DNA of 64,000 nt from Xylona heveae TC161 (Eukaryota; Ascomycota; Xylonomycetes; Xylonales; Xylonaceae), in assembly GCF_001619985.1 (NCBI RefSeq), contig NW_017264194.1, positions 2,723,511-2,787,510 of the forward strand. The letters are read 5' to 3'. The notes beneath the pieces were generated by a model. That model did not search any database. It was given only the letters and a program-made list of their open reading frames with translations, and was not told the DNA's origin. How positions within the stretch are numbered: the stretch's first letter is position 1; the number at the start of each line of letters is the position of its first letter. This document shows positions 1 through 11,464 of the stretch, piece by piece. Both the position numbers and the translations under genes were made by a program.

Positions 1-60
1 TTGACCAGAAGCAGGGCTACCTAGAATTAGCGGAAATGCATAACCAAAATCTATTGAGAA

Positions 61-304
61 TTACTCGGCCAGTCCATCTTCTTCAGCCTCCAATTTCTGC
101 AAAAGATCGTCCACGTTTTCTCCCCGGGCTTGAATGCTATGAAAGCGCTACGTCACATGTTAGAAAACTCATATAGTCACAAAGTAAGGCATTGTAATTG
201 GAGTTTCAAACCTTGTACTCTTCTAGAGCATCATCCCAAGACCTGACTAGAGCTGAATCGTCCCAAATCTCCTCATGGGAGAGCTCTTTGTTTTTCTTGC
301 CCAT
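61..304 (-). CDS. SMN-like snRNP assembly protein (Gemin2-binding region; C-terminus may continue off the left edge)
   Basis: Two exons (304..212 and 147..61) give 59 residues. The N-terminal block has the acidic helix typical of fungal survival-of-motor-neuron proteins: EIWDDSALVRSWDDALEEYK, then a short helix with FHSIQARGEN. In the family this helix binds Gemin2 (Brr1/Yip11), and the complex loads Sm rings onto spliceosomal snRNAs. The intron is a clean GT-AG. The open frame ends at 61, which leaves out the C-terminal YG-box that SMN uses to oligomerise. A second intron may start just before the stop (donor GTAATT, branch-like CTAAT, acceptor near the edge), so the YG-box exon could lie outside the window. 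The gene diverges from the Nop15 homologue with about 220 bp between the two start codons. The family call is from memory of the motif; I am fairly sure of it. Confidence 0.65.
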
Positions 305-524
305 GTTGGGCTGATTACCATGTCAATCATTATTGATCTTCGTTCACCATGTGCCATCTGATAAATGGCAGATCGCGCTAACGGTGGTCGGGAATAATTT
401 TAGCGAGGACAAAAGTTTCGGTTCCGCAAAACTTCGGGGTCGTAACTACTGTCCCGGAGATCCAACACAACCGTGAAATTCTGCCGGTCTTTATTTTATC
501 AGGCACAAAGCAAGGAAATTGACC

Positions 525-1794
525 ATGGCACCGGAGACCAAAAAGAGAAAGGGTAAGTCTCATTAATGCAATTTTAATCTTCATCTCTGACTCTCGACAG
601 CGGCACCTGCGCCATCGCAAATCACCCAGAAAAAGTCTAAGAAGGTGCAACAAACCGCTGCCCCTGCGACCATCGAGAGAGAAGAATCCGAGGAGATCAA
701 GATTGCTTCGCCGCCACCTGCTGAAGATGTCGATGCCTCAGAATCAGATGCGCAGAGTGATGAGGAAGAAGATCAGACCGAGGCCCTTCTAAAGGGGTTT
801 GAAAGCAGCGACGAAGAAGATAGATCCGATGACGAGGGCTTTGAACAAGGTCAAAACGTACCGGCAATTCCAAACGATAAAAAGCTGCGCAAGAAGCTCA
901 AGAGCGCGGAGAAAGGAAAGCCCGAGGAGACCGGTGTTGTCTACGTTGGGTAAGGTCTTCTCTGCGTAAAAGCATACTTCCACGGGCTTATGCTGATGAT
1001 AATATAGCCGAATTCCTCATGGTTTTTACGAGCATGAAATGCGGGAATATTTCTCACAGTTCGGCGCTATCCACAGACTACGTCTCTCGCGAAACCGGAA
1101 GACTGGCAAGAGCAAGCACTATGCGTTTGTTGAATTTGAGTCCGGAGATGTTGCTCGCATTGTTGCTGACACCATGAACAATTACCTGATGTTCGGGCAC
1201 ATTTTGAAGTGCAAAGTCGTCCCCAAAGAGCAAATTCATGAAAGCCTATGGAAGGGAGCAAACAAGCGATTCAAGAGAGTTCCTTGGAACAAACTTGAGG
1301 GCAGGAAGCTGAACCTTGCAAAGACTCGGGAGCATTGGGATAAGCGGGTAGCGGGCGAGGAGAAGAAGAGACAAACCAGAGCGGCAAAGCTTAAGGAAAT
1401 CGGATATGACTTCACCGCTCCGGAGCTGAAGTCCATCGAAACCGTCCCGAAAAAGGAAGCTCAGGCTCTTGAAGGATCTTCCGAGGCGAAGCTTCTCGAG
1501 CAACCAGAGACTACGGTCGACGAGACGACAGCCGTTGTGGAGAAAGAAGAGCCAAACAAGGTGGTGGTGACGGAGGTGAACAAAACGAAAAAGGGCAAAA
1601 AGGGAACGACCAGCGAAACCTCTGTGATTGCAGAGAAGCCTGCAGAGGCAGAGACCAAGTCTCAGCAAATTGAGACGGAAGCCTCAAAAAAGAAAGACGA
1701 TGAGGCTAAGCAGGATGGCAAGAAGGAAACCAAGAGGACGAAGCAGCAAGGAGGCAAGCCTAAAGCATCCAAGAAGAAGAAGACTGCTGCGTAG
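525..1794 (+). CDS. nop15: RRM ribosome-biogenesis protein, Nop15/NIFK type
   Basis: Exons 525..552, 601..949 and 1008..1794 encode 387 residues. Nop15 and its animal relative NIFK bind pre-rRNA in the nucleolus and are needed for processing to 25S rRNA and 60S assembly. A Lys-rich start and a long acidic Glu/Asp/Ser region (about residues 35-100) precede a single RRM at about 121-200. RNP2 is VVYVGRIP and RNP1 is KSKHYAFVEF. After the RRM come the family's conserved KCKVVPKEQIHESLW and a region with a RKLNLAKTREHW-like motif, then a long Lys/Glu-rich tail ending in a Lys run, as expected for a nucleolar protein. Exon 2 joins exon 3 inside RNP2 in frame. The start is the first ATG after a stop-rich leader and sits in a good CACC-like context. 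Confidence 0.85.
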
Positions 1795-2734
1795 ATGAAT
1801 ACCTTTGCTTTATACGTATATATGTTTCAATTGGTTAGGATATTAGCTCTTCACTTTAGGTAATCAATCATCATTTCATTTTTGAGCATTGAAGGGCCCT
1901 TCATTGATTGAGAATGACGCCAATGAGAAGGAGCTATCTGCGTTATCGAGTAACAAGTCGTGCTCAAACGCCAATGCTTTCAGTGGGCAAAGTCAGCGGC
2001 GTGCATCACGCATGGCACCGACAGCATTACAGTAGACGGGGTCTTTTAAAGATAAATGAGTGTGGCTCATTTATAGTATTGAAACATGTGCATTGGCTAC
2101 TAAACAAATCTACGAAGAACGGTTGAGTGAATTGTACGCCCAAAAGCGAACCCGATATGCTCATAAGAGCCGAAACTCGAGCAAATACCAGGATTAGACA
2201 GGCGATTAGTCGCTCTCGATCACTCGGGAATGTGTAAAGACAACGGTTGCAAATGTCTCGTACAAGGGTATGTTGAGGATCTTGACAATAAAATAATGAG
2301 AAAAGAAGAGGGCGAGGAGGCGGAGGAAGAATTTATAGGGTACGACAGTTAGGCTGGGAATTAGACGAGGGCAGCTGCGTCTTGCCTAAAGCCCTTTCAT
2401 CTCCTGTCAATGCGCCTGATAGTAGTGGTACGCTTGATGGAGTACAAATCGGGTGGGTCTACGAAGTAGCGATACATGAATGCATCTACCTACCTACCTA
2501 ACTTACCTTAGCACTTCTCCCATATGCCGCAGAGGTCGCTGCACCGCCGCAAGTCCAACTCCCCCAAGCCACCGTCGTCTCCGGGTTTGGATCAATGATC
2601 TGCCGAATCTAGGAACTTAGCGAAAGAGCCAACCAGAATGCAACGTGGGACTCAATTACGCAGCCTGTTCTTGTTCAGATAATATCGAATTACCGCAACA
2701 TATGTTCTTCTTTGACAGCTTTGCTTGAGCAAAC
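1795..2734. other. Intergenic region, nothing coding seen
   Basis: This 940-bp stretch separates the Nop15 gene from the golgin gene. It contains only short chance frames. There is a CTACCTACCTACCTAA-like run near 2486, and the last few hundred bases should hold the golgin promoter. I see no tRNA, repeat or conserved motif. Confidence 0.5.
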
Positions 2735-4792
2735 ATGTCTGCAGCATCGGGTGCGACACCGGTTCATAACCCTCCTGCACCAGGTTCGTTCCCTATTTGA
2801 GCTCAACACGGGTTTGGAGTGTTTCGGTGCTGACAGAAGCAGTGTCTAAGAACAAGAAGAACAAGAAGAAGAAGGCGGCGGCTGCAGCTGCCAAGGCCAA
2901 TGGCGATGCCTCAAAGGTGATTGAGCCTTTGGGCGAAGAGCCGGAGACAGCTCCGGAAAAGACAGAACCTCCTACCGTAGGGATACCATAGCGCCCCTTT
3001 TCATGCATGTCGCGCATGCGCTAATGGCACCATAGGATGGTGCACCTGTCAACGGATCTCCAGTAGTTTCACCTACAGCCAATGGACAAGCCAAAGAGCC
3101 TGATAATGAACCGGAGGAACAAGATGACGGCGAAGCTGCCGTTGAGGAGAATGCAGACAGCCCTGCTGAGGCAATCAAAGATGCACCATCGACGACATCA
3201 ATACCACAGCCACCACTGGACGAAACCGAAGAGAGCAAACAGCCGTCCGATACTGAAGAACGATTAGACGCATTGGTGAAGGATCGGGACTCATTACGTG
3301 CCGAAGTTACGGAATTACGAAAAGCGTTAGAAGACATTCAAGGAAAACATGAGCAAGAGGTTTCTACGGTGCAGGGACAGCTTGAGGAGGCTCAAAACGA
3401 AAAAGAGCATGCCGAATCTCAGTATCGCAATCTTCTCGGCAAAGTGAATACCATTAGGTCTCAACTCGGCGAACGCTTGAAAGCCGATGCGGTAGGTCAA
3501 CTTGGTTACCCAAGGCATGCATGCCAATGGCAATTGACTAATTATCTGCTTTGAATACAACAGGAGGCATTGGCACAATCCAAGTCTCAAATTGAGGAAC
3601 TTGAAGAGCAGAACCGGAGTTTAGCCGAGACGAATGATTCCCTCGAAGCACAACTAAATAGGCTGAATGATGACCAAAGAGAAATGTCCAACGAATTATC
3701 AAGCCTTCGAGATCGGTCAAGCCTTTCTCAACAGAACTGGTTAAAGGAGAGAGAAGATTTGATAAAGCGAGAAGCATTGGCCAAAGAAGAATTCGAAGCA
3801 GCAAAACAAGCAATGCAGGATTGGGAGGTCTTGGCCATGGAGGAGCGATCGATCAGAGAGAATTTGAGCGACCGCGTGTCTGACCTCGAGGATCAGCTTT
3901 CAAATCAGAGAGCAGCCTATGAACGAGCTGCATCGGAAAGAGATAGCCAGTCACTTACAGTGGATGGTTTGCAAAGAGCTCTGCAGGAGATGCAAGATGG
4001 TAGGAAGCCACTTTTGCGGTTGGTTCACGGACAAAGCTGACTGTTTTACCCAGCACGCAAAACAGAGTTGCGAGAACTCGTCGAAAATTCTCAAGCACAA
4101 ATGGATGAGCTTCGCAAGCAAGTTCAGGAGGCAGAAAAACGGGCGGGCAAAGCTGAAGAGACTCTGGATTCGACGAAGAAGGAGCTAGAAAGAGCTCTGC
4201 CATTTGAAAAGGAGGTCAAGGAGAAGAACTTGCTGATTGGGAAATTGCGGCATGAAGCGGTCATTCTCAATGACCATTTAACCAAGGCTCTAAGATTTCT
4301 CAAACGAGGTCGACCTGAGGATAATGTTGACAGGTGAGTCACGTTTCCCAATTACTCCATCATGCTCTTCTAACGTCCGCTCTTTCCAGACAAATTGTCA
4401 CAAATCACTTTCTGCGATTCCTCGCCCTGGATCGAGCAGATCCAAAGAAGTTCCAGGTCCTCCAATTAATTGCCGCCCTGCTGGACTGGACGGATGGTAA
4501 GTCTATTTCTTTCTCAAATCCTCTGCCTATGCTGATTGTTTCCCAGAGCAACGAGAGCAAGCTGGACTTGCCCGACCCGGTACATCAAATAGTAATCTCA
4601 GGGCACCACTGTCGCCCTTTCACCGCACTCCAAGTACTCCCACCGTTTTGACTGAGCTTCCGTCCGAGAGCGGCAATCATAAGGAATCCTTGGCCGAACT
4701 ATGGTCAAGCTTTCTGGAGCAAGAAGCACATGAAGGGGCAAAGAGTTCCCGCCGAGGCAGTGCTGTGTCGAATACGTCAAAACCATCATAAT
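2735..4792 (+). CDS. rud3: Golgin with GRAB domain, Rud3/GMAP-210 type
   Basis: Seven exons (2735..2783, 2843..2976, 3036..3491, 3564..3999, 4055..4333, 4390..4496, 4547..4792) encode 568 residues. Rud3 is a cis-Golgi coiled-coil tether recruited by Arf1 and linked to ER-to-Golgi traffic. A basic Lys/Ala N-terminus and an acidic, Pro/Ser-rich stretch (to about residue 150) lead into nearly 300 residues of heptad-rich coiled coil. The C-terminal GRIP-related Arf-binding (GRAB) domain is at about 415-487, with IGKLRHEAVILNDHLTKAL and FLRFLALDRADPKKFQVLQL. A Ser/Pro-rich tail with a possible RRGS phosphosite follows. All introns are GT-AG and phases agree. Rud3 identity rests on the GRAB block together with the architecture. 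Confidence 0.8.
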
Positions 4793-5332
4793 GTCCGCTT
4801 AGAAAACGTTTTGCTATGATACCTGGGCAACTTGCACCGATTTTTGCTATTACATCTCATCTACCTGCTTCGTACGAACCGAGAGACAATTCCGACCCCT
4901 GATACCTTTCTTTCCATGTACATCGATGTCGGACGACAGCTGTCATTGTATTTCACGTTGGGGGAAATGAGATATATCATTTCTCGTGCTCCATATATAC
5001 TCATCCGAAATCACTATACAACATTAATTCTAATGAATTACTATCAAAATAACTATCTTGAGTTCTCGTAATAATTGTTTGATTGTTGAAAATATAAAAT
5101 TACCTGAATTATGGAGTACTTGTTGCATCGGATACTCAACATTGCAATGTTAACCTGTTCACCGCTTTTGGCTAGTGCACTGATCCCCTAAAATCCCCCC
5201 CGGGTCCAGGCACGACCCCTCTGTGCGACGGCCACTCACATACCCACACCGCCCTTGGGGCTGCCAGACCACGTCGTCAACAAACGAAAAGTATTCCACT
5301 TTCCCAATTCTCCCCTTTCATCTTGTTATTTC
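4793..5332. other. Intergenic region between golgin and guanylate kinase genes
   Basis: The region is AT-rich up to about 5120, consistent with the golgin 3' end. It turns C-rich near 5190-5250 (a run of CCCC tracts), a likely promoter segment for the guanylate kinase gene. No coding signal is seen. Confidence 0.5.
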
Positions 5333-6488
5333 ATGCTTTTGCGCCCCTTTCGGACATTGTGCACTGCACTCCCTCGATCATTTCCTCACAGCATAGCCTC
5401 CAATCGCATATTTCAGCGCACTTTCGCAATGGCTCCTACCGGTATGTCCTCACAGCCATTCCCATATTCCTCTAGCATCTTTTCTCTCGTGACTGCCTAC
5501 GGGAATCTTCTGCGCAGTCCTTTGGCTAACAATTACTTCCTGTTACAATGTAGCCGTCGAGAAGAACAGACCCGTTGTCGTCTCCGGACCCAGCGGTGCT
5601 GGAAAATCAACCCTCCTGAAGCGCCTATTTGCCGCTCATCCTAACGTTTTCGGCTTCTCCGTGTCCCGTACGTTGCGCTCCATCCCAGAATAAATACTGC
5701 TTCTCTCGCGGCACGAGCGCATTTGATAACCCCTTCAAACGTGGCGCGCTGGAGATACATGCATCTACAACAGAAGAAATTAGCTGACACAAAAGCGTTG
5801 TGATATTTCAGACACTACACGATCACCTCGCGCCGGCGAACAACATGGCCGAGACTACTATTTCGCGACCAAGGACGACTTTTTGAAGCTCGTCGACGAG
5901 GGCGGCTTCATCGAGCATGCCCAGTTCGGCGGGAATTACTACGGCACGAGCGTCCAGGCGGTCAAGAATATTGCGGAGAATGGCCAGATTTGTATTCTGG
6001 ACATTGAAATGGAGGTTTGTAGACCTTGACCTTCTTTCCCCCCTTCTTTACTTCTCCCTTCCCCCCTTTCCCTGCTCATTCTTTCATATCCAAAGAACGA
6101 GACGAAGTAAAGCAAGAAAACAGCAAGAGGCAAGAGGCAAGCTAACTTTCGTATGACGGTACAGGGCGTAAAGCAAGTCAAAAAGACCGACCTCAATGCA
6201 CGTTTCCTCTTCCTGTCCCCTCCATCTCTCGAAGAACTCGAGAAGCGGCTGCGCGGCCGCGGCACCGAGACCGAAGAGTCGATCCAGAAGCGGCTCAAGC
6301 AGGCCGAGAACGAAATGGCATTTTCCAAAGTCGAGGGCGTGCACGACAAGATTGTAGTAAACGACGATCTGGACGCTGCATATACAGAGCTCGAGGAGTT
6401 TATTCTCGAGGGCAGACACGGCGCAGGCAGCTTGCTCGGCGTCGAGGAGCGCGGGGGAAAGGTCGTTGCGGGGATGGGCGATTCATGA
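5333..6488 (+). CDS. guk1: Guanylate kinase with possible alternative N-terminus
   Basis: Exons 5333..5441, 5554..5667, 5812..6014 and 6165..6488 encode 249 residues. The enzyme phosphorylates GMP to GDP with ATP and is needed for GTP supply and GDP-mannose-dependent glycosylation. The P-loop GPSGAGKS is followed by a switch with [19 protein letters not shown], a GMP-binding block ([12 protein letters not shown]) and [15 protein letters not shown]; the lid region has [12 protein letters not shown]. Two in-frame ATGs exist. The first (5333) adds 32 residues rich in Arg, Ser and Phe without acidic residues, like a mitochondrial presequence. The second (5429) gives 217 residues, close to the usual 190-200. 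Either could be used. A 16-nt T tract lies about 36 bp after the stop. Confidence 0.92.
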
Positions 6489-7203
6489 GCCACGAAGCTA
6501 GTCCCCTTGAGACCGGCTCAATTCTTTTTTTTTTTTTTTTCCTATTTGCATTTTTCCCACACGACCTTTTTGATACCTGTTAAATTTGTAAACGAGACAT
6601 AGTCCCGGTTTTCGGCTTGTCTTGTGGTTCCCGTTATATTAGAGAAAACTTTATATGTCTGTATATTGCATGATGTGTTTGACGTTTTTCTCCCCCTATG
6701 ACGCTTTTGGTCCGGAAAACATTTATGAGGAATTGTCTCGAAGTTTCCCGAAGTTTCCAAACGAATGGGATAAATATAGAAGAAAAGCCAACTAGTTTTC
6801 GGGATTTATTTCATACTTTCTCAAGTAAATTTCAGAGACTGGATTCTCCTTAATGCATTGGTCTAGAAAGGTGAAACAGGATCTTTAGCTCAGATTGATA
6901 TACGATGCTAGTTGCGATTAATATCACGCCGAGACCAAGTCTAGCAAATGCAATTACAAATGTTTTAATTGGTCAAAGCAGAAGAAACTACAAGCTTAAT
7001 AAATAAAATAAAATAGGTATATGAAATAAGGGCATGCTTTTACCTCTTTTCCCGCCGCCGAGGTCAAAGCAATAAATATCTGTCAGTTAGAGCTCGAAGA
7101 AATGCCAAGGCCGGGCAAAAGCTGATGGGCTTCGAAGAAACGGAACTCTTCATCCGCAGAAGAATAAAAATGCCAATTAACATAGAACTTTGATTAAATG
7201 GAC
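6489..7203. other. Convergent intergenic region, two 3' ends
   Basis: The guanylate kinase and septin genes converge here. The segment has a T16 tract at 6525-6540 and is AT-rich with several AATAAA-like words around 7000, fitting 3' untranslated regions of both genes. Nothing coding is seen. Confidence 0.5.
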
Positions 7204-8667
7204 TTAGTATCCGTTCAGGGTATTACGTTGGGTGTTGCTCTGGGAACTCCGGCTCAATTCCCGCTCAGCTGAAGGACTAATGGGACGGCTGCTATGGCCA
7301 CCAGCGGCGCTGCTTTCCTTGAGGGCGAGCAATTGCTTCGCGCGGAAGGTCTCGTAGTGGATTTGGGACGTTGTTTCAATAAGGTCTTGCAGGTGGGTGC
7401 GAGTGAGGAAGTTGCGCAGGTAGATGAACTCGCAGTGGTTCTCGTCCTCGACTATATATCAATTAGCATTGGAGAGACTTAAAGAAATGGAAACAAGTTC
7501 TTGTAAAGGACACACCATTGATTACGCCCCATCTGTTCTGTCTTCCGCGCACCTGCTTGCCATTGACGACAATAGACTTTTCGGAGCCAACAACGGCAAA
7601 GGGAATGATGCTCTGGTTTTTATGATTTAGCTTTCGTATGTCGAACCAAAGGTTGACATCTCAAACCTTGATTTGTGAGTTCAATGCACGTTCTTCGTCA
7701 TCGTGCTCATCATTGTCATAGGGGTACATCTTAAGGTTGTGGAAGGAGAATTCCTCCTTGATCTATGGATGTGTCAGTGACTTTCCTCGAAGACGAGTGA
7801 TCAAAATATTTGATCACGAACCCTCTCTTTAAATGCAGCGCGCTCCTCCAGGGTCAGCGAGTCTGACTTGGCAATGACAGGAACAACATTGACGACGTCG
7901 GAGAGCTTCTTGAGGACGACAATGTCAATCGGTTTGAGACTACGCAGTGTTAGCACTGACGTATATTGAAGTCTAGATCTCGACTTACGCATGGCCGGAA
8001 GGCTGAATAAAGAACAAGCAGCAGTGAATGCGAGTATCCTGGATATAACGGTCACGCTGCGCGGTGAGCTCCTTGCGAAGGTAGGCGGAATGTTGATCCT
8101 TGATGTACTTGACAATAGGGTCCCAGCTGATTCGAGTCAGTCTCTTCGATTTTCTGCACATGTCTCGATTTTTAGAAATATTACCATCTATCGTTGTTGA
8201 TCTGGTCTCCGTAGCCGGGAGTGTCGACAATGTTCAGGCGCAGACGAACGCCATTTTCCTCAATAACTAACAAGGTTGCTTAGCGTCTTTTAATTACGCT
8301 TGCTGAAGTCAATTAGAAGAACATACTGTGTGATGCCGCCTGGATTTCGGTAGTTGATCGCACGTGCTCGTCCGGAGTAAGTCGGCCCTTGGAATCAATC
8401 AGGTGGGAGGCGAAGATTGTGTTTATGAGGGTCGATTTTCCAAGGCCGGTTTGACCTAGATAAAAGAAAAAAATGCAATGAGTTTTTTTATTCTTGATTC
8501 CATAAAGCTTCATGGCTCGAGCGATTCTCACCAACGCAAATAACGTTGAACTGAAAGCCGCGCTTCAGCAGCTTCCGCTCAATCTGAGAGGTGATGCTGT
8601 CGAAACCGACGTGGCTGTTAGGGTAAACAGCGGAAGGCTGCGAGGGCAAAGCGTTGACTGCAGCCAT
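7204..8667 (-). CDS. aspD: Septin of the Cdc10/AspD group
   Basis: Eight exons (8667..8532, 8455..8327, 8266..8185, 8126..7989, 7939..7822, 7762..7667, 7612..7516, 7451..7204) encode 347 residues. Septins are GTP-binding proteins that assemble into rods, rings and bars at septa and branch points. A polybasic [10 protein letters not shown] precedes the P-loop GQTGLGKS (residues 46-53). The switch DTPG is at 103-106 and AKSD at 185-188. The septin unique element ([20 protein letters not shown] then [17 protein letters not shown]) is complete. The protein ends soon after it in a Ser/Asn-rich tail, with no coiled coil. That short C-terminus and [10 protein letters not shown] place it with Cdc10 rather than Cdc3, Cdc11 or Cdc12. 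The symbol follows Aspergillus usage. Confidence 0.88.
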
Positions 8668-9102
8668 TTCGAGGAATTTTCCAGCGGTCCCAAGGCTCAG
8701 AAATAAAAATCGAAAAAGATGTCACGCGAAAATCACGACTGAGACCCTATGAGGTTGAACACTTTCGGGCGAGCTTTTGGTCTGGGGGAGGATAATTGTT
8801 GACGGGGATGGTTAAGGGGTAAGTTTACGGTTAGTCGTGACACTCACTGGTACCTGGTTAGTCGGGGGTTTCGGTCCGTGTCCCTTCCCTTTCCCTCGTT
8901 TGTCTTTTGGTTTCCCCTCTACCCCTTGCGGCTAGTTCCGTCCATGAGCAAACTCCAATCGTAGAGCCTCAACCCGAAATCTTTTGGTCGCCTCTGTGCT
9001 TCTTCGCGATCAGGATCTCACCACGACGAGGGGTACCACCTCAAACCCTACACTGAAGCCATTTCTCTCAATCTGAGGTGGACGATCTTATCATTCTTCA
9101 CA
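8668..9102. other. Divergent promoter between septin and bL32m genes
   Basis: About 435 bp separate the two start codons. The middle (8860-8940) is strongly pyrimidine-biased, a common feature of promoters and 5' leaders in this window. I found no specific binding site that I can name with confidence. Confidence 0.4.
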
Positions 9103-9591
9103 ATGGCGCTATCAATCTCATCCGCTGTCCGCTCGTCTTTGCCCGCAGTGGCTCCGCTCATCTCCTCCGAGGCAACCGCATTTGCATCCCGCTCAGCAAT
9201 GCTTCAAACGCGACGATTCGCTCTTCCGCTGCTGCCCTCCATCTCTTTCGCTATCCCAGTCGCCATCCATCTCAACATTCCATCAATAATACCAGGACTG
9301 TGGGAGTCAATCCTGAAGGCCGTCCCCAAGAAGAAGACCTCGCACATGAAGAAGCGACATCGGCAAATGGCTGGTAAAGGATTGAAGGACGTGACGTCGT
9401 TGAACCGGTGTTCCTCATGCGGAAATGTGAAGAGAGCTCATATACTGTGTCCTCACTGTGTCAAAGGTAAAAAGCTCTACTGGCAATGCAAGCTTTGATG
9501 CAGCTGCTGACGGTTTCCCATAGCTATTAAAGACATGTGGCTGGGCAAGGCCGGCGAGTCTGCTGGCGAGGCGTCGAAGGCTCAAGCTTAA
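9103..9591 (+). CDS. mrpl32: Mitochondrial large-subunit ribosomal protein bL32m
   Basis: Exons 9103..9466 and 9524..9591 encode 143 residues. bL32m belongs to the mitoribosome large subunit and is matured in the matrix; in yeast that cleavage is done by the m-AAA protease. The N-terminal half is a long hydrophobic/Arg/Ser leader with no acidic stretch, fitting an import sequence. The mature domain starts at about residue 70 with VPKKKTSHMKKRHRQM and carries the zinc-ribbon pairs CSSCG and CPHC, followed by VKAIKDMWLGK across the splice junction. Mitochondrial L32 proteins usually keep this four-Cys site. The start is the first ATG of a long open exon. A gene of this size and layout is normal for the family. 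Confidence 0.88.
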
Positions 9592-10011
9592 TGTCGACAC
9601 ATTCAATGGGTTCTGGATGCTTTGTGTACTATTACTGTGGGTCATCTGTTGGCAATGCATGCCAATATATACCACTTCGGACAATCTATCGCATCGGACA
9701 TGGCGTTGGTACGGAGGTTTTTCTTTGTATATTTTTTCTTATATATATCTAGAGCGCGCGGCCCCACGATTGCCGCAAAATGTAAAAATTTCATCAACAT
9801 CAGTTCTACCAGTAAATAACGTAAAATATGGTTTATAAAAACTATAAAAAGAAATGAAATATATGTGAAATTCCAATTGTCGAGGCAGCTCTGACGTATC
9901 CCCACTCCGTTCGCGAGACGGATCGACTCTCTGCCCGCCGCTCTATTTTCCACTGCTGCATAAACAGCCAACGGTTCCCCAGAATTATAGCACCTGCTCT
10001 GGGAAATAATC
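9592..10011. other. Intergenic region between bL32m and Ski8 genes
   Basis: About 420 bp. It is AT-rich with TATATATATC near 9740 and then a GC-richer block just before the Ski8 start. No gene is seen. Confidence 0.4.
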
Positions 10012-11464
10012 ATGGTTTGTCTATGCATATGCCTCTGTTCCGCATCTATACCTCGTCCCTAATACTACCTTGCAGTCTAAGCAATACCTGACCACACATA
10101 CCATCGACGAAGGTTCGCGATACTGCCCCACCAAAGCATAGCTCAATGATGAGATGAAGCTGACGGAATATAACCTACAGCACATCCTACCGATATCTTT
10201 TCACTGGCAGTCACATCGAATAATGTCATTTCCGCATCAGGAGCTTCTTCGCTGAAAGTCCACGCTACCGCAGATGGCGACTATGCACTCACGCAATCTC
10301 TCGACGGAGCACACAAGCTAGGATGCCACCACGTCGTTACGAGCAAAAACGGACAGCGGGCCGCGAGTGTAGGCTTTGGCGGAGAAGTCAAGATATGGGC
10401 CGCGCAAGCTAGTGAAGGTCAAGAAGGACACTGGGCTCTGGAGGGTGACATTGAAGGTACGGAAAGCAAAAAAAAGCCCTCCGGCTGCTTGGATTATGGA
10501 ATCGCATATATTGACTTGGAAATGGCACTCGACAGATCAAAACAAGGCCGGCGAGTTATGGGCGATCGCGCTGTCTGAGGATGGCCAGTATCTAGCCAGC
10601 ACGACATACGATGGACGAATAAATGTCTGGGAGACGTCGGGAAATCGGGAGAAAATTAGACAGTACGAGACAAAAGGCAGCTTTGGCATGAGCATTGATC
10701 TGGTATGGGAACATATATTGCCCTTTGAAGTGGCAAGGAAAGGAAAGAGAAGCTAATGCTGCTGGTTACAGTCGCTCGATGGCAGATTTACTGCCTCAGG
10801 CCATGAGAATGGCAGTGTTTACATTTTTGACAATGATACCGGGCGAATCCTCCACTCATTGCCAAGTACGTATCCCATTCAGGATCAACCGGACTCGACT
10901 TTTCTTTTTCACCTTCTTGCAGCTTCTTTTGGCTGATTTGTCTGGTCAGGTCTCGTGAAGCCTGTTCGAGCAGTTGCGTTCTCGCCTGGAGGAAAATTAC
11001 TCGCGGCGGCAGGAGACTCGAAGATTATCGCGCTCTACGATGTCGCATCGGGAGAGCAAGTGGCGAACTTAACTGGACATGCGGCATGGATTTTTTCTCT
11101 CGACTGGAGTTACACGGGAGAATATCTCCTTAGTGGGTTCGTACACTACCATTTTGCTTTTCCTCTCCTTTTTTATTTCTTTCAATGCTGTTCTCTCTCA
11201 CCCCTTTCTCTATTTTCTTTCCCCCCTCCATTTTTGCATATGTCCGACTCATACCCTGCTGACTGTTTCACCTACGGCAGAGCGTTTGACGGAAAAGTCA
11301 AAGTGTGGTCAATCGACATTCGCGACTGCGTGGCGACGCATACCGAGACAGACAAGACCATATGGAGTGTGAAATGGCTGCCCAAAACAGGCAGAAGTGA
11401 AGGATTTGTGACAGCGGGCGCGAACAAACGAATCTCATTCTATAGAGAAGCCACGGGAGGATGA
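10012..11464 (+). CDS. ski8: WD40 protein of the Ski complex, Ski8/WDR61 type
   Basis: Seven coding exons (10012..10014, 10076..10112, 10181..10456, 10536..10702, 10772..10865, 10950..11136, 11281..11464) encode 315 residues, close to human WDR61 (about 305). Ski8 is the beta-propeller subunit of the cytoplasmic Ski2-Ski3-Ski8 complex that feeds mRNA to the exosome; in yeasts it also has a meiotic role (Rec14). WD-type strands are clear: GGEVKIWAA, YLASTTYDGRINVWETSG, RFTASGHENGSVYIFD, LLAAAGDSKIIALYDVASGE and GAFDGKVKVWSIDIR, ending in VTAGANKRISFYREATGG. The first coding exon is the ATG alone, followed directly by a GTTTGT donor. The frame MSKQYLTTHTIDEAHPTDIF that results matches the family's usual N-terminus. 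All phases agree. Confidence 0.88.

Noticed and set aside
4333-4342. TGAGTCA inside an intron of the golgin gene
   Set aside because: It overlaps the splice donor GTGAGT and has no promoter context.
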